DNA of 64,000 nt from the NCBI RefSeq assembly GCF_004126535.1, contig NZ_PPCV01000004.1, positions 62,001-126,000 on the forward strand. The letters run 5' to 3'. Shown here piece after piece: positions 62,990-64,000 of this stretch; the first letter of the stretch is position 1, and each line of letters begins with the position of its first letter. The position numbers and the translations under genes were made by a program. The DNA comes from Propioniciclava flava (GTDB lineage Bacteria; Actinomycetota; Actinomycetes; Propionibacteriales; Propionibacteriaceae). The notes beneath the pieces were generated by a model that saw only the letters and a list, made by a program, of their open reading frames with translations, was not told the origin of the DNA and made no database searches.

Positions 62990-62995
62990 ATGCTA
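62990..62995 (-). promoter_or_regulatory. -10 box TAGCAT for lipB
   Basis: TAGCAT on the minus strand, 6 nt before the lipB GTG. Confidence 0.55.
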
Positions 62996-63102
62996 CGCAG
63001 CCGAGGAGGCGAGCGCGGAGGCTGGTCGCATCCCGACCGGCCTAGCGTATGGGCAGGGCGGATGCGGATGCCCGCCGCGTGTCGATGTGGGTACGAGGAA
63101 GC

Positions 63103-63140
63103 GCGCGTGCCCGCCCCCGAGAGCGGGGACGGGCACGCGC
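63103..63140 (-). terminator. Hairpin terminator after E2 gene
   Basis: 11-bp outer stem (63103-63113 with 63130-63140) with an inner CCCC/GGGG stem, just past the E2 stop codon. The remaining 100 bases up to lipB show only the lipB -10 box. Confidence 0.75.
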
Positions 63141-63150
63141 GGTGAGTGAA

Positions 63151-64000
63151 TCAGATGCCGAACTCGGCGCCGAAGTCGGCTTCTTCGAGGCGCGCCTTCA
63201 CGAACGAGAGGAACCGGGCCGCGACCGCACCGTCAATGAGGCGGTGATCGTAGGTCAGCGAGAGGTACATCATGTCGCGAACGGCGATGACCTCGCCCAA
63301 CGCCGGATCCTTGATCACCATCGGACGCTTGACCAGCGCGCCGGTCCCCAGGATCGCCGACTGGGGCTGGTTGATGATCGGTGTGTCGAACAGGGTGCCC
63401 GCCGAACCGTAGTTGGTGATGGTGAAGGTTCCACCGGTCAACTCGTCAGGGCCGACCTTGTTCGCACGGGTGCGTGCCGCCAGGTCGCCGATCTTCTTGG
63501 CCAGGCCGGTGACGTTGAGGTCGCCGGCGTCCTTGATGACGGGCACGAGCAGGCCACGGTCGGTGTCCACTGCGATGCCGAGGTGCTCGGCGGCCGGGTA
63601 GGTAATCGTGCCCGCCGTCGTGTCGATCTCGGCATTGATGACGGGGAACTGCTTGAGCCCCTCGACCGCAGCCAGCGAAATGAACGGCAGGTAGGACAGC
63701 GACGCGCCTTCACGAGCCTTGAAGGCGTCCTTTACCTTGGCGCGCAGCTTCGTGATGTTGGTCACGTCGATCTCGACCGTGGCCGTCAACTGCGCGGCGG
63801 TCTGCAGGGATTCGGTCATGCGCTTGGCGATGACTGCGCGCAGACGGTTGAGCTTCTCCGTGGTGCCGCGCTTGGCGGACGGCTCGACCTTGGGGGCGCT
63901 CTTCTGTGCGGGGGCGGACGCCGCGGCCGCGGGCGCCGCAGGGGCGGGAGCCGGGGCCTTGGCGGCCTCGGCCGCGTCGAGGATGTCCTGCTTGCGGATG
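63151..64000 (-). CDS. sucB: 2-oxoacid dehydrogenase E2 component, acyltransferase (start outside window)
   Basis: C-terminal part of a dihydrolipoamide acyltransferase, 282 codons visible; the start lies beyond the window. Reading inwards from the edge, the last residues of the peripheral subunit-binding domain (IRKQDILDAAEAA) precede an Ala/Pro linker. The catalytic domain then begins TEKLNRLRAVIAKRMTESLQ. It contains GLLVPVIKDAGDLN, GGTFTITNYGS, SAILGTGALVKRP and the active-site LTYDHRLIDGAVAARFL with His and Asp. The end ADFGAEFGI and the ITNYGSAGTLF stretch fit actinobacterial SucB (2-oxoglutarate dehydrogenase). Its lipoyl domains would be modified by LipB and LipA encoded next to it. 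Confidence 0.9.
   Translation of the reverse strand, partial: IRKQDILDAAEAAKAPAPAPAAPAAAASAPAQKSAPKVEPSAKRGTTEKLNRLRAVIAKRMTESLQTAAQLTATVEIDVTNITKLRAKVKDAFKAREGASLSYLPFISLAAVEGLKQFPVINAEIDTTAGTITYPAAEHLGIAVDTDRGLLVPVIKDAGDLNVTGLAKKIGDLAARTRANKVGPDELTGGTFTITNYGSAGTLFDTPIINQPQSAILGTGALVKRPMVIKDPALGEVIAVRDMMYLSLTYDHRLIDGAVAARFLSFVKARLEEADFGAEFGI

Noticed and set aside
1-64000. CRISPR arrays, insertion sequences, prophage genes, integrases, tRNA or rRNA genes
   Set aside because: I looked for direct repeat arrays, transposase or integrase motifs and RNA gene signatures and saw none apart from rnpB.
1-64000. A defence island or biosynthetic gene cluster
   Set aside because: The genes are mostly core metabolism and transport with uniform composition. 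The SatD-like pair is the only module of unknown type and has no defence neighbours.

Overview
This window is chromosomal DNA from a high-GC actinobacterium. The supporting evidence is the very high G/C at codon third positions, GTG and TTG starts, a GlgA/GlgC pair, DprE1/DprE2, a long-chain glutamine synthetase with GlnE, DUF4191, a methionine aminopeptidase with a proline-rich N-terminal extension, and many promoters with a TAnnnT box only 6-8 nt before the start codon. It resembles a member of the Propionibacteriales or a related order, but I cannot fix the genus from sequence alone. Gene density is high: no gap between genes exceeds 300 bases. I see no CRISPR array, insertion sequence, prophage, tRNA or rRNA. 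The one RNA gene is rnpB.

Layout. 1-5.7 kb: end of an MFS symporter, divergent glgA/glgC (glycogen), a SAM methyltransferase divergent from dapA (lysine/cell wall), and tatB. 5.7-11.4 kb: a soluble MgtE-N/CBS protein with DUF1003, the Fe-S carrier Mrp, a GNAT enzyme, a CitE-like lyase and a stress-type membrane protein with a Gly/Tyr/Gln/Pro tail. 11.5-18.5 kb: trpB2, Xaa-Pro aminopeptidase, a histidine phosphatase, then a zinc-ribbon coiled-coil protein, an RNB ribonuclease, a TMEM175-type channel and rnpB, packed with overlaps. 18.5-23.7 kb: two small lipoprotein genes (one apparently frameshifted) and the gluABCD glutamate ABC operon. 23.7-30.6 kb: MFS/MarR, map, a SatD-like two-gene module, glnA2 and a GNAT. 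30.1-38.6 kb: a five-gene MacAB-type efflux operon with two adaptors, divergent from glnE. 38.7-45 kb: dprE1-dprE2, a Gfo/Idh oxidoreductase, a sulfurtransferase, glnA and an RDD protein. 45-51.6 kb: a four-gene peptide ABC operon. 51.8-64 kb: PoxB-type oxidase, aldehyde dehydrogenase, ABC-F ATPase, the OYE/DUF4191/lipA operon, a tandem 6-phosphofructokinase, lipB and the start of the 2-oxoacid dehydrogenase E2 gene.

Two themes tie the genes together. The first is nitrogen: glnA, glnA2, glnE, gluABCD and the peptide transporter lie within 30 kb, and four of their upstream regions carry a GTnAC-n6-G(A/T)AAC element of the GlnR type. At glnA and gluA it lies exactly 32 nt upstream of the -10 box. 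The second is lipoate and central carbon: lipB, lipA and an E2 subunit flank a two-domain phosphofructokinase whose sequence follows the animal/fungal enzyme. Its N-half is catalytic and its C-half has lost the catalytic motifs. I consider this the most unusual gene in the window.
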